A DNA stretch of 52,486 nucleotides from DATDVC01 sp964601125 (GCA_964601125.1 CAZRKB010000003.1:1-52486), one strand, 5' to 3'; shown: positions 40,183 through 49,221, counted from the stretch's first letter. A program made the numbers and translations. The notes: a model not told the origin generated them from the letters alone.

Positions 40183-40270
40183 ACAAGTGGCTTCGGCCTC
40201 ACCCCGCCTTATGGTGGGGAGAAAATTAAGAAAGTCTGTTAGAACAAGTTTCTGACGGATTTTCTTAATG
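40183..40270 (+). ncRNA. candidate antisense RNA to the 3' end of the mazF-like gene
   Basis: Two hairpins follow the promoter. Hairpin 1 is CCCCGCC-TTAT-GGTGGGG (40202-40219), with one G-U pair. Hairpin 2 pairs 40225-40244 with 40250-40269 over all 20 positions, loop CAAGT, with three G-U pairs. Both helices are complete only as plus-strand RNA, because the G-U pairs become A-C mismatches on the other strand. Hairpin 2 covers the last ten codons of the toxin. The 3' end is unclear (no U-tract on this strand). The minus strand has TTTTCTCC after the stem, so a toxin-gene terminator is the competing explanation. Confidence 0.5.
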
Positions 40271-40625
40271 TATCGAAAATAACCTTGTCAAGAAACCCAA
40301 TTTTTTCTACTAATCTCCTAGTGTCAATAACTCGAATTTGCGATAGAAGCGCATTTGCTTCCTGTCCGCTAACATTGCCAATAAATATCCTTAAAGGGTG
40401 TTTACGTAAAGATGTAGTAAGAGGTATTGCGATGCATGTATTTGGTCCAAATGAACGAATTATAACAACTGGGCGTAAAAATAATTTATCGCTACCATCT
40501 TGTTCATCACCCACGTTTACTCCAAGACGACACCACCATATTTCACGCACAGTATAGAGACGGTGTTCTTCTTTATCTGTTTTCTTTTTTAATTCATTCC
40601 ACTTGTCAAAATCTTTCTTTATCAT
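40239..40625 (-). CDS. MazF/PemK-family toxin-like endoribonuclease, orphan
   Basis: 128 residues. After a helical N-terminal extension of about 25 residues, VREIWWCRLGVNVGDEQDG and LRPVVIIRSFGPNTCIAIPLT match the PemK/MazF beta-barrel (catalytic Arg in RPVVI, conserved Thr/Ser after PLT). QEANALLSQIRVIDTRRL is the conserved C-terminal strand. MazF cuts mRNA. No antitoxin gene lies beside it: upstream is rpoC (16 nt) and downstream dnaG. It may be a housekeeping MazF homologue, or be controlled by the antisense promoter at 40149. Confidence 0.85.
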   Translation of the reverse strand: MIKKDFDKWNELKKKTDKEEHRLYTVREIWWCRLGVNVGDEQDGSDKLFLRPVVIIRSFGPNTCIAIPLTTSLRKHPLRIFIGNVSGQEANALLSQIRVIDTRRLVEKIGFLDKVIFDTLRKSVRNLF

Positions 40626-40641
40626 GTGGATTTTTTGCTTT

Positions 40642-43600
40642 TTACATGTCCCTATCCAATTTTTCTTGGAGTTCTTCTATGAGTTTGTGTTTCTCGCTGC
40701 CTTTGAATCCAGAGCCGGCGGGGATCAAGCGGCCGATGATAACATTTTCCTTTAGTCCTTTTAGTTCGTCCTCGGTGCCTTTGAGTGCGTTTTGGATAAG
40801 CATTCGTGTGGTGTGTTGGAATGAAGCAGAAGACAGAAAGCTCTTTCTAGAAAGGGAAACTTCTGTGATGCCGAGAAGTAGAGCTTCTGCTTTAGCTTCC
40901 TCTCCACCTCTTTCTTTAACAGTGCTATTTTCTGCTAATAGGTCGCTATGAGAAACGATGTCTCCTTGAGAGAATTTGGTATCTCCTGGGGTTTTAATTT
41001 TTCTGCGCGAGAACATCTGCTTGATGATAACCTCAATGTGCTTCCTAGAAACAGGCTCTCCTTGCAACTCATAAATCTTGGTAATCTCGTGAATGATATA
41101 GTTCTGGGTTTTTTCTTTTCCTGCGTATTTGAATAGTTCTTCAAGATCAACTGAACCGTCCGTTAATACGTCTCCTTTTTCTACTTTGTCTCCAGCTTTT
41201 ACCAAGATCGTTCTGTGGTAGTTGACCAAATATTCAGTGTTAGTTTTGGTTTTTGACTTCTCTCCTTCTTCTGGAAGCACTACGATTATCCTATCTTTAT
41301 TTTCTGTTTTTATTTCGCTTATTATGCCACTTACTTTAGCTACAACTGCCGGATTTTTTGGTGTTCTGTTTTCAAAAACTTCCTCAACTCTTGGAAGACC
41401 AGATGTGATGTCTCCGCCCACGGAAGCTGTACCTCCGGCGTGGAACGTTCTCATGGTTAGCTGAGTACCCGGCTCACCGATAGCTTGAGCGGCGACAGTA
41501 CCGACCGCTTCCCCGAGTTCTATTATTTTGTTTTTACCAAGATCGGATCCGTAGCAGTGCACACAAATACCGTCATCGGTTTTGCAGGTAAGGGGCGATC
41601 TTACGGTCACACTCTCTATCCCAGCAGCTTCTATCTTTGCCGCATCATCTCTCGTAAGGAAATGGTTTCTCTTAAACAAAACTTCCCCGTCTTTTGTTTT
41701 TGCGTCTTCTGCTAAAAATCTTCCTTTTGCTATTTTTGCGATAGAAACTTCCATACCCGAAGATGTGATTTTGTTTAAAACAACACCTTCCTTGCTACCA
41801 CAATCTTCTTCTACAATAAGGCTGTCTTGCGCAACGTCAAAGAGTTTTCTTGTGAGATAACCAGCTTTGGCTGTATTGAGGGCTGTATCAGAAAGACCTT
41901 TTCTTGCACCGTGGGTTGTGATGAAGTATTCAATCGGGTTCAAACCTTCTTTGAGAGAAGAAATAATAGGAAAGTCTATCGTTTCTCCTGTGGTGTTAAC
42001 GATGAGGCCTTTCATTCCAGCCATCTGGGTAAGTTGGCCCATAGAACCTCTAGCTTCAGATTTTACAAGGTCATAAACTGAACCTGATTTATTCAGTGTC
42101 TCTGCCATTGCTTTCTGGACTTCATCTTTTGCTTCAGTCCACTTCTCTATATTCTTTGTTCTTTTTTCGTTTTGTGAAAGCAGGCCTGCATCGTATTGCT
42201 CTTGGATAAGGGCAACTTTTTCTTTTGTTTTTTCTATAATTTCGTTTTTGCTCCCAGGTACAACCACATCGTCAATGCCCCATGTGATACCCGACACTGT
42301 GGCGTACTTGAATCCGAAAGCTTTTACTTTATCCATTATCACAGGTATGTATTCGATACCGTAACGCTGTAGAATGTCGTCGATAATACCCGACATCTTC
42401 TTTTTGTTTATTTCGAAATTTACAAAAGGATAATCTTCAGGCAACACAGAGTTGAACAAGAGCCTTCCTACCGTGGTCTCAAAAAGCTCACCGTTAAAAG
42501 CGGCATATTTAGGCGAATCAGTGCCGAGCACTTTTATTTTTGCTCTAAAATCAACCTGTGCGAAATCGTAAGCAGTAATGGCACTGTTGGGACTGCCAAA
42601 AACTGATCCCTCACCTTTTTCTCCGTTCACGTCTTTTGTCATCCAGAAGCATCCAAGAATGATGTCGAGTAATTTGTTAGAAATGGTCGGATCTCCGCTG
42701 CCTGGTTTCAAAATATTTTTATCAGACGCCATGATCATCTTGGCTTCGAGCTGAGCTTCTGGAGAAAGTGGTACATGTACCGCCATCTGGTCTCCGTCGA
42801 AGTCTGCGTTAAAAGCGTTGCAAACTAGAGGGTGCACTTGTATTGCGTTTCCCTCTATTAATATCGGTTTGAATGCTTGGATACCGAGTCTGTGCAATGT
42901 CGGCGCTCTGTTTAAAAGCACATAACGATCTTTGATCACGTCCTCGAGGATCGCCCACACTTCTGGTATTTTGTCGTCTATTAGTCGGCTAGCTCCTCGC
43001 ACGTTGAAAGCGAGCTCTTGTTTCAAAAGTTCTGAAATCACAAATGGCTTGAAGAGTTCAAGGGCCATATGTTTGGGTAGGCCGCATTGGTTGAGTTTGA
43101 GCTCTGGACCAACGACTATGACTGATCGGCCGGAGTAGTCGACTCGCTTACCTAGAAGATTTTGACGGAAAAGACCCCTCTTTCCTTTTAGGTTATCCGC
43201 AAGACTCTTTAGTTCTCTAGCTTTGTTGGCTTGCGCTGTAGCTTGTTGATTGCTTTGATGCCTGATTGAGTTATCTATAAGAGCATCAACTGCTTCCTGC
43301 AAAATCCTTTTTTCGTTTCTAAGGATTACGTCTGGCGCGCTGATTTCTTTGAGTTTCTTCAATCTGTTATTTCGGTTGATGACTCTTCTGTAAAGATCAT
43401 TGACGTCGCTTGTAGCGTACCTACCTCCATCGAGAGGTACCATTGGTCTCATCGCAGGAGGGATCACAGGTATCCTGGTTAAGAACATCCATTCTGGTCT
43501 TGAGCCAGACCTGATCATGGTTTGTATCAAGGAGAGCCTTTTTGCGATTTTAGCAGATTCTACTGACTTAGATTTTTCGAGCTCCTCCTTTACTTTTATT

Positions 43601-44313
43601 TCAAGTTTGTGAAGGTCAAGGGTTTTAAACAAGTTGTAAACTGCTTCAGCGCCTATCTCGGCCTCAAACAAAGTGCCGTAATCTTTGGAGTATTTGTGAT
43701 ATTCAATTTCGTCTATCACTCGTCCTTCTGATATATTTTCGATTTCTTTTTTACGTGATGTTAGGCTATCTCTCAATTCTTCTTTTGCTTTCTCGTCAGT
43801 TAGGTTTTTTACTCTAGATTTATATTCTGCGTCCAAATCTCTAAGTATGTTCTGCTTTTCTTCCGCTGATACTTTGGTGATTATGTAGCCTGCAAAGTAA
43901 ATAACTTTTTCTACATCAACCGAAGTGGTACCCAAAATCAAAGCTATGCGAGACGGCATACTCTTGAGAAACCAAATATGAGAAACTGGCGCCGCTAAAT
44001 CGATGTGGCCCATCCTCTCTCTTCTTACGATTGATCTTGTTATTTCAACTCCGCATTTTTCGCAAATGATGCCTTTGTATCTGATGCCTTTATACTTACC
44101 ACAGTAACATTCGTAGTCTTTATCCGGACCAAATATTTTTTCATCAAAAAGGCCATGCCTCTCGCTTCTTTGGGTCCGGTAGTTTATAGTTTCCGGTTTT
44201 GTGATTTCGCCGTAGGACCAGTTTTTTATGGCTTCAGGAGATGCCAAAGAGAGCTTCATGATATCGAAGTCTGGGACAGAAGCGCCTGTTTTGTTTTGTG
44301 TTGTTCCGTTCAT
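40642..44313 (-). CDS. rpoC: RNA polymerase beta' subunit
   Basis: 1223 residues. Zinc ribbon CYCGKYKGIRYKGIICEKCG, RGLFRQNLLGKRVDYSGRS (switch 2 and lid region), the absolutely conserved NADFDGDQMAVHVPL (three Asp for the catalytic Mg), and the second zinc site (CKTDDGICVHCYG with the earlier VEEDCGS) are present. The trigger-loop segment TMRTFHAGG is intact. It follows rpoB after 14 AT-rich bases. It is at the short end for the subunit, without large lineage insertions. Confidence 0.98.
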   Translation of the reverse strand: MNGTTQNKTGASVPDFDIMKLSLASPEAIKNWSYGEITKPETINYRTQRSERHGLFDEKIFGPDKDYECYCGKYKGIRYKGIICEKCGVEITRSIVRRERMGHIDLAAPVSHIWFLKSMPSRIALILGTTSVDVEKVIYFAGYIITKVSAEEKQNILRDLDAEYKSRVKNLTDEKAKEELRDSLTSRKKEIENISEGRVIDEIEYHKYSKDYGTLFEAEIGAEAVYNLFKTLDLHKLEIKVKEELEKSKSVESAKIAKRLSLIQTMIRSGSRPEWMFLTRIPVIPPAMRPMVPLDGGRYATSDVNDLYRRVINRNNRLKKLKEISAPDVILRNEKRILQEAVDALIDNSIRHQSNQQATAQANKARELKSLADNLKGKRGLFRQNLLGKRVDYSGRSVIVVGPELKLNQCGLPKHMALELFKPFVISELLKQELAFNVRGASRLIDDKIPEVWAILEDVIKDRYVLLNRAPTLHRLGIQAFKPILIEGNAIQVHPLVCNAFNADFDGDQMAVHVPLSPEAQLEAKMIMASDKNILKPGSGDPTISNKLLDIILGCFWMTKDVNGEKGEGSVFGSPNSAITAYDFAQVDFRAKIKVLGTDSPKYAAFNGELFETTVGRLLFNSVLPEDYPFVNFEINKKKMSGIIDDILQRYGIEYIPVIMDKVKAFGFKYATVSGITWGIDDVVVPGSKNEIIEKTKEKVALIQEQYDAGLLSQNEKRTKNIEKWTEAKDEVQKAMAETLNKSGSVYDLVKSEARGSMGQLTQMAGMKGLIVNTTGETIDFPIISSLKEGLNPIEYFITTHGARKGLSDTALNTAKAGYLTRKLFDVAQDSLIVEEDCGSKEGVVLNKITSSGMEVSIAKIAKGRFLAEDAKTKDGEVLFKRNHFLTRDDAAKIEAAGIESVTVRSPLTCKTDDGICVHCYGSDLGKNKIIELGEAVGTVAAQAIGEPGTQLTMRTFHAGGTASVGGDITSGLPRVEEVFENRTPKNPAVVAKVSGIISEIKTENKDRIIVVLPEEGEKSKTKTNTEYLVNYHRTILVKAGDKVEKGDVLTDGSVDLEELFKYAGKEKTQNYIIHEITKIYELQGEPVSRKHIEVIIKQMFSRRKIKTPGDTKFSQGDIVSHSDLLAENSTVKERGGEEAKAEALLLGITEVSLSRKSFLSSASFQHTTRMLIQNALKGTEDELKGLKENVIIGRLIPAGSGFKGSEKHKLIEELQEKLDRDM

Positions 44314-44327
44314 GATTTTAAATTTAA

Positions 44328-47300
44328 TTATTTAACTTTCTTAACCAGTTCTACATCAAGAGAGAGTCCTCTTAGGTTGCTAATAAGCACATTGAAGGCG
44401 GCGGGCAAATTTTCGCCCTTAAGTCTCTCGCCTTTAACTATGGCGTCAAATGCAGCGCTTCTTCCTGTGATGTCGTCAGATTTGACTGTAAGCATTTCCC
44501 GCAATGTATAAGCTACACCGTGGCCCAAAAGTGCCCACACTTCCATTTCTCCAAATCTCTGGCCACCACCTTGAGCTTTTCCGCCCAAAGGTTGTTGGGT
44601 GATAAGAGAGTAAGGTCCTATGCTGCGCATGTGTATCTTGTCTTCGACCATGTGGTCAAGTTTGAGCATGTACATGTAGCCGACTGCAGTTTCTTGTTTA
44701 AACGCCTCCCCTGTCCTGCCGTCATAAAGTTGGACTTTCCCGTTTTCGCTCCAACCGGCTTTCGCCAACTCCTCTTTGATTTCTTTGTCGCTTGCACCAA
44801 CGAAAGGAGGGACTACCGCCTGGTACCCAAGTGTCTTAGCTGCAAGCCCCAAGTGGAGTTCGAGTATTTGACCAAGGTTCATACGTGAAGGCACGCCGAG
44901 AGGCGTGAGTACCATATCTATCGGAGTGCCGTCTGCCATATAAGGCATATCTTCTATTGGCAAAATTTTGGAAATTACCCCCTTGTTGCCGTGTCGTCCA
45001 GCAAGTTTGTCGCCTACGGAAACATTTCTTATTTGAGCGATTTCTATGTGGATACGTTTTATAATTCCGCTTTCAAGTTTATCGCCCCGCTCTCTTGAAA
45101 ATACTTGTATGTTTATAATTCTTCCCTTTTTACCGCCCTCCACTCTCTTAGAGGTGTCTTTTATGTCTCTAGCTTTTTCACCAAAGAGAGATCTAAGAAG
45201 TCTTTCCTCTGGAGTGAGTTGAGTCTCGCCTTTTGGTGTTATTTTTCCGACTAGGATATCGCCAGGAGCTACTTCTGCGCCGATGCGTATGATTCCATCT
45301 TCTGCCAAGTTTTTAAGTTTCGATTCTCCAACGTTTGGTATGTCGCAAGTTGTAACTTCAGGTCCAAGTTTGGTGTCGCGAACATTTACCACCACTTCAT
45401 CGATGTGTATGGTTGTAAATTTGTTTTCCTTGATCAGTCTTTCAGAAAGGATGATGGCGTCTTCGTAGTTTGATCCAGACCACGAAAGGAAGGCGATCAA
45501 AATATTTTGACCGAGAGCCATCTCTCCTCCGACAGAAGTTAGGGTGTCTGCCAACACATCTCCCTTCTTTACGTTGTCGCCCATGTTAACTATCGGTCTT
45601 TGGTGGAAACATGTGGCTGAGTTTGTTTTGGCAAAATTTACCAATTTGTAAGTAGTTTTGTTGTGCTTGCTGTCAGTAGTTTCAATCTTAAGGCCGTCAA
45701 CTTTTGTGACGGTGCCGTCAGATTCGGCTATTATAAGCCTGCCCGTGTCTCGCATCGCTTGCTCTTCTATGCCGGTTGCGACTAATGGAGCTTCTGGTTC
45801 TACACAAGGCGTCGCCTGCTTTTGCATGTTTGAACCCATGAGCGCTCTGTTTGCGTCATCGTGGTTCAAAAACGGTATCATTGATGTCGCGATAGAAAAG
45901 GCCTGGTTAGTTGCTACGTCCATATAGTGAACCTGGTTTTTAGATACCAGGCCAGGCTCTCCTCCAATGCGCGCTTCCACCACTTCGCTCAATATATTGC
46001 CCCTCTCGTCTCTCTCTGTGGCGGCGTGAGCAATGGCAAAACTTTCTTCCTCAAGAGCGTTTAAATATTCAATCTTTCCGGTCACTACTCCATTTTCAAC
46101 TTTGGCATACGGAGTTTCGATCATACCAAACTCATTTATGCGAGCATAAAGAGAAAGGTGGAGTATGAGACCGATGTTCGGGCCTTCTGGTGTGTGTATC
46201 GGGCAAAGTCTGCCATAGTGAGAAGGGTGCACATCTCGCACTTCAAAACCTGCTCGGCTTCGAGACAAGCCTCCCGGTCCTAGGGCGGAGAGAAGACGCA
46301 AGTGCTCTATTTCTGAGAGTGCATTCTCTTGGTTCATAAATTGGGAGAGCTGGTTGGTGGTGAAAAATTCTTTAATTCTTGCTTGTAGGGGTTTGGGTAC
46401 TATGAACTGTATAGGCATGGTTACATCGGTATCTACAGTAGACATTCTGTTTTGCATATTCCTCTTGATTTGTGCCATGCCCATGCGGAATTTTTGCTGC
46501 ATCATTTCTCCAACGTAGCGAACTCTCCTACTGCCAAGGTGGTCGATGTCGTCTTCGATCGCGTTTGGATCAGTGTTTAGTTTGATTATTTGGTTTACGA
46601 CAAGACTTATATCGTTGAGATTTAAGGTTTTACGCTCAGATTCTTTGCCTGTAGTCGGTAGTCCAAAGCGAGAGTTAAATCTGAAACGACCAACCTTATG
46701 AAGGTCATATCTTTCTGATTCAAACAGACTCTTGAAAAATTCTTTGGCATTTTCTGCTGTCGCCAAATCTCCATCTCGGAGTCTTCTGTATATTTCGACA
46801 TAGGCTTCGCCTTGAGTTTTAGCGTGATCTTTGGCGAGAGACTTCTCAATATATTCTTTGGCTTCAGGGTTGCCTTTAAATAAATCAAGTATGTCTGTAT
46901 CGGTCTCTGCCCCAAAAGCTCTAAGCAGAGAAGTGACTGGGAACTTTCTTTTTCTGTCTATGCGCACATAAATACTTTTATCGGCGTCGGTCTCTATTTC
47001 TATCCATGCTCCGCGAGAAGGGATTATTTTTGCACCAAAAACAGGGCGACCTTTGGCCTCTATTCTTGTGAAGAATGCGCCGAAAGAACGCGCAAGTTGT
47101 GGCACGATGACTCTCTCAACCCCGCTTATTATAAATGTACCGTGCCCGGTCATCATGGGGAATTCTGAAAGGAAAAGCTCTTGCTCCTTCTCTACTCCGA
47201 TTGTTTTGTTAGTAAGTCGCACCCTTGCTTTGAGAGTTGCTTCGTAGGAGAGCTGCTTTTCTTTGGCGTAGTACTCGTCGTACTTTGGCTGGTCCAATTC

Positions 47301-47507
47301 AAAACCCAAAAATTCAAACTTAAACTTCTTTCCAGAGAAGTCGTTAATGACGGCAAACTCGTCCATAACCTCTTTGATACCTTTGTCTAGGAGCCACTTG
47401 AAAGACTCGATTTGGTCTTTCACCAAATTTGGCATTTGAGCGAGCGGCTTTCTGAATTTGCTGAAGTACTTCTTCGGCATTCTCTCCTTAGTTGCGACTT
47501 TAGTCAT
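44328..47507 (-). CDS. rpoB: RNA polymerase beta subunit
   Basis: About 1059 residues from MTKVATKERMPKKYF at 47507; a start at 47480 behind AAGGAG is possible. Conserved fork and rifampicin region NQLSQFMNQENALSEIEHL then SALGPGGLSRSRAGFEVRD; GNKGVISKILPIEDMPYM and GGKAQGGGQRFGEMEVWAL near the C-terminus. Compared with E. coli, the rifampicin pocket carries Asn at 516, Leu at 527 and Leu at 529. First gene of rpoBC, with a roughly 200-nt leader. Confidence 0.98.
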   Translation of the reverse strand: MTKVATKERMPKKYFSKFRKPLAQMPNLVKDQIESFKWLLDKGIKEVMDEFAVINDFSGKKFKFEFLGFELDQPKYDEYYAKEKQLSYEATLKARVRLTNKTIGVEKEQELFLSEFPMMTGHGTFIISGVERVIVPQLARSFGAFFTRIEAKGRPVFGAKIIPSRGAWIEIETDADKSIYVRIDRKRKFPVTSLLRAFGAETDTDILDLFKGNPEAKEYIEKSLAKDHAKTQGEAYVEIYRRLRDGDLATAENAKEFFKSLFESERYDLHKVGRFRFNSRFGLPTTGKESERKTLNLNDISLVVNQIIKLNTDPNAIEDDIDHLGSRRVRYVGEMMQQKFRMGMAQIKRNMQNRMSTVDTDVTMPIQFIVPKPLQARIKEFFTTNQLSQFMNQENALSEIEHLRLLSALGPGGLSRSRAGFEVRDVHPSHYGRLCPIHTPEGPNIGLILHLSLYARINEFGMIETPYAKVENGVVTGKIEYLNALEEESFAIAHAATERDERGNILSEVVEARIGGEPGLVSKNQVHYMDVATNQAFSIATSMIPFLNHDDANRALMGSNMQKQATPCVEPEAPLVATGIEEQAMRDTGRLIIAESDGTVTKVDGLKIETTDSKHNKTTYKLVNFAKTNSATCFHQRPIVNMGDNVKKGDVLADTLTSVGGEMALGQNILIAFLSWSGSNYEDAIILSERLIKENKFTTIHIDEVVVNVRDTKLGPEVTTCDIPNVGESKLKNLAEDGIIRIGAEVAPGDILVGKITPKGETQLTPEERLLRSLFGEKARDIKDTSKRVEGGKKGRIINIQVFSRERGDKLESGIIKRIHIEIAQIRNVSVGDKLAGRHGNKGVISKILPIEDMPYMADGTPIDMVLTPLGVPSRMNLGQILELHLGLAAKTLGYQAVVPPFVGASDKEIKEELAKAGWSENGKVQLYDGRTGEAFKQETAVGYMYMLKLDHMVEDKIHMRSIGPYSLITQQPLGGKAQGGGQRFGEMEVWALLGHGVAYTLREMLTVKSDDITGRSAAFDAIVKGERLKGENLPAAFNVLISNLRGLSLDVELVKKVK

Positions 47508-47713
47508 ATGATTTTTCGATGAATAAAAATTATTAAAAAATTTTGCTAAACAAAAAACACAACCCAACACTCTGGGCGCCTTCGAATCCCCTTTTTAACT
47601 ATTTATTTTTTTATAAGTCAAACGAGAAGAATTCCTTCTAAAAACAGGCTATTTTTGGATATAAACAGCCTCGTATTGACAAGCCATAACTCATCCACTC
47701 AATAGTATGCATA

Positions 47714-47741
47714 ACTATATACCCCCCGTATAATTTGTCAA
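47714..47741 (-). promoter_or_regulatory. promoter of rpoBC
   Basis: TTGACA (47736-47741), 16-nt spacer, TATAGT (47714-47719). A second TTGACA lies 11 nt upstream. Transcription starting near 47707 leaves a leader of about 200 nt that holds a weak hairpin (AGGCT/AGCCT at 47646-47671) followed by GTTTTT, possibly an attenuator. No gene was found in 47508-47861; it holds only this leader, the promoter and two terminators. Confidence 0.65.
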
Positions 47742-47771
47742 GCATTTGTCAATCCCAAAAGTGGGGATAAA

Positions 47772-47811
47772 GAAATAAGGGAGACGAACAAGTCTCCCTT
47801 ATTTCTTTTTT
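47772..47811. terminator. 14-bp bidirectional terminator upstream of rpoBC
   Basis: GAAATAAGGGAGAC-GAACAA-GTCTCCCTTATTTC, then TTTTTT on the plus strand and TTTATCC on the minus strand. It insulates rpoBC from upstream minus-strand transcription. Confidence 0.8.
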
Positions 47812-47822
47812 AAAACAAAAGA

Positions 47823-47840
47823 CCACCCTATTGGGGGTGG
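47823..47840 (-). terminator. terminator of the 47862 gene
   Basis: CCACCC-CCAATA-GGGTGG followed by TCTTTTGTTTT on the minus strand, 22 nt after the stop codon. It is in tandem with the 47772 terminator. Confidence 0.8.
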
Positions 47841-47861
47841 CTTTGTTTTTGAGTTTGGGCG

Positions 47862-48083
47862 TTAGCGGAAAAGGTTTTTGGCTTTGTACTCTAGGTGTTC
47901 GTACAAATGCTGTGGCCAGCTGATGGCCGCATAGCCGCCAAATAGTACGGCGAATGCGATCAAAAAAAATCCCGCATCCCGTATTCTTCTCCGAAGTCTT
48001 ATAATAAAGAACGTTCCTGCTATCAGTCCCATTATGGCACTGAGCATTAAATAAATAGCGACGAATTCATGTAGAGTTTTCAT
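47862..48083 (-). CDS. small hypothetical membrane protein
   Basis: 73 residues with two hydrophobic helices (about 8-28, IYLMLSAIMGLIAGTFFI; about 37-54, AGFFLIAFAVLFGGYAAI) separated by an Arg-rich turn RLRRRIRD, giving an inside-loop hairpin topology. No family recognised. It has a strong Shine-Dalgarno (GGGGGAG, 5 nt from ATG) and its own promoter and terminator, so it is a monocistronic, conventionally expressed gene. Confidence 0.7.
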   Translation of the reverse strand: MKTLHEFVAIYLMLSAIMGLIAGTFFIIRLRRRIRDAGFFLIAFAVLFGGYAAISWPQHLYEHLEYKAKNLFR

Positions 48084-48102
48084 ATCGTCTCCCCCACCTC
48101 AA

Positions 48103-48130
48103 TCTTATCTGACCATTGCTTTGTGTCAAA
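48103..48130 (-). promoter_or_regulatory. -35/-10 promoter of the 47862 gene
   Basis: TTGACA (48125-48130), 16-nt spacer, TAAGAT (48103-48108). Predicted start near 48096, giving a 13-nt leader that contains the Shine-Dalgarno. The rest of 48131-48240 holds nothing I can identify. Confidence 0.7.
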
Positions 48131-48240
48131 TGAAGAAATTTAAGTTAATGTCGGCGGGCTGTCTGTTGATGAAGCTCGGGTCGGTCAAACTACCGGCAAT
48201 CACCTAAGGTACAAGATTGTCGCAATCGAGTAATAACAAA

Positions 48241-48262
48241 AGCGGAGCTCAACAGCTCCGCT
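48241..48262 (-). terminator. terminator of the 48285 gene
   Basis: AGCGGAGCT/AGCTCCGCT 9-bp stem with a 4-nt loop, then TTTTGTTATT on the minus strand, 23 nt after the stop. Confidence 0.85.
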
Positions 48263-48284
48263 AGTGCTTTAATTCGCATAAATC

Positions 48285-48605
48285 TTACTTACCACCCTCC
48301 ATATATTTCTCTACATGTGGGGCCACGCTTGAGGCTGCCATAACGGATGCGGGGTCAATCTTTTCTATCTCGGTTAATTTTGCCCTGGCTTTATTCATTT
48401 CCAATACGGCAGCTCGAGCAGATAGAAACCTAATAAGATCAACCTCGACCCCATCTGGAGTTATGCCCTCATGTTCCATCACGTATTTTGTTTTTTCATC
48501 CTCTGGTAAAAGGGGGTGTTCATTGATCAACCCCTGCGCTGTTTCAAAATCCTCTAGGCGATTTTTAGGATTTTGATTTGATTCCATTGACATAATATTA
48601 TTCAT
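48285..48605 (-). CDS. small hypothetical soluble protein
   Basis: 106 residues, charged and largely helical. No domain recognised. Features: DFETAQGLINEHPLLPEDE, then YVMEHEGITPDGVEVDLIRF (split by predicted turns), and a C-terminal Ala/Lys-rich helix EMNKARAKLTEIEK. Two internal Met (codons 5 and 7) are alternative starts. A TATAAA -10 is 7 nt before the first ATG. Divergent from the ClpP-like gene with 58 nt between them. Confidence 0.65.
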   Translation of the reverse strand: MNNIMSMESNQNPKNRLEDFETAQGLINEHPLLPEDEKTKYVMEHEGITPDGVEVDLIRFLSARAAVLEMNKARAKLTEIEKIDPASVMAASSVAPHVEKYMEGGK

Positions 48606-48612
48606 ATGTTAG

Positions 48613-48618
48613 TTTATA
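48613..48618 (-). promoter_or_regulatory. -10 of the 48285 gene
   Basis: TATAAA, 7 nt before the ATG at 48605. Confidence 0.45.
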
Positions 48619-48663
48619 AGCGGACTACACTTTTAATTTTATTACAGGAATAAGGAGGGCGCA

Positions 48664-49212
48664 ATGCTCAATAGTGTGCTGTTATCAGGACGCTTAACGG
48701 AGACAAAGTTTCGTCAGGCGGTCCACGAGATCGAAAATATTGCAAGCGGTTTTAGACGGAACTTCAATCTGATCATCGATAGCGACGGTGGGGATATGGA
48801 ACCAACGATTAATTTTGTTGAGTTTCTTTGGACTGTTACTGGCGGTTACGAAAAACAAACCACTCAGAAAAAACTTATTTCGCCGATAGTGAAAATCTAT
48901 CATGCGGAATCGGCAGCGGCTTTTATCGCTCTTGCGGCGAAAGCACGAAAGGAAATGAAAACAGGCGCGATTCTCAATTTGCATCGGGGTGCGCTATTTG
49001 TTGAAGCAACTGAGGTTAACCTTGAAACCGGCAAACTGAACGAAGATTCATTATCTCGTCTTAGGAAGTACGAAGTATACCTGAAGCAGGTTCTACAAGA
49101 AACAGAGCTTCTCTTCGATAGCCAAGCCATGGCAGATCTTTACGGATCGGGCTGGCTCCGACTATCTGCCCACGAATGCCTCAAACGAGGCCTAGTGCAT
49201 GAATTGTTCTAG
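48664..49212 (+). CDS. ClpP-like serine protease homologue lacking the catalytic Asp
   Basis: 182 residues with the ClpP/crotonase-type order. NLIIDSDGGDMEPTINF stands for the ClpP strand INSPGG; HAESAAAFIALAA aligns with the Ser-bearing helix (Ser in AESAA); LNLHRGAL aligns with the catalytic His (MIHQP). The end, RLSAHECLKRGLVHE, matches the ClpP tail SAEEAxEYGLID, but the Asp of the triad falls on Trp (GSGWLRLSA). It may act through a dyad, or be a non-proteolytic subunit. A strong Shine-Dalgarno AAGGAGG precedes the ATG. Codon use is more GC-rich than nearby genes. Confidence 0.75.
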   Translation: MLNSVLLSGRLTETKFRQAVHEIENIASGFRRNFNLIIDSDGGDMEPTINFVEFLWTVTGGYEKQTTQKKLISPIVKIYHAESAAAFIALAAKARKEMKTGAILNLHRGALFVEATEVNLETGKLNEDSLSRLRKYEVYLKQVLQETELLFDSQAMADLYGSGWLRLSAHECLKRGLVHELF

Positions 49213-49221
49213 TTTTCTTTT

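Noticed and set aside
47646..47671. Transcription attenuator in the rpoBC leader
   Set aside because: Only a 5-bp stem with a 16-nt loop before GTTTTT; too weak to list as a terminator.
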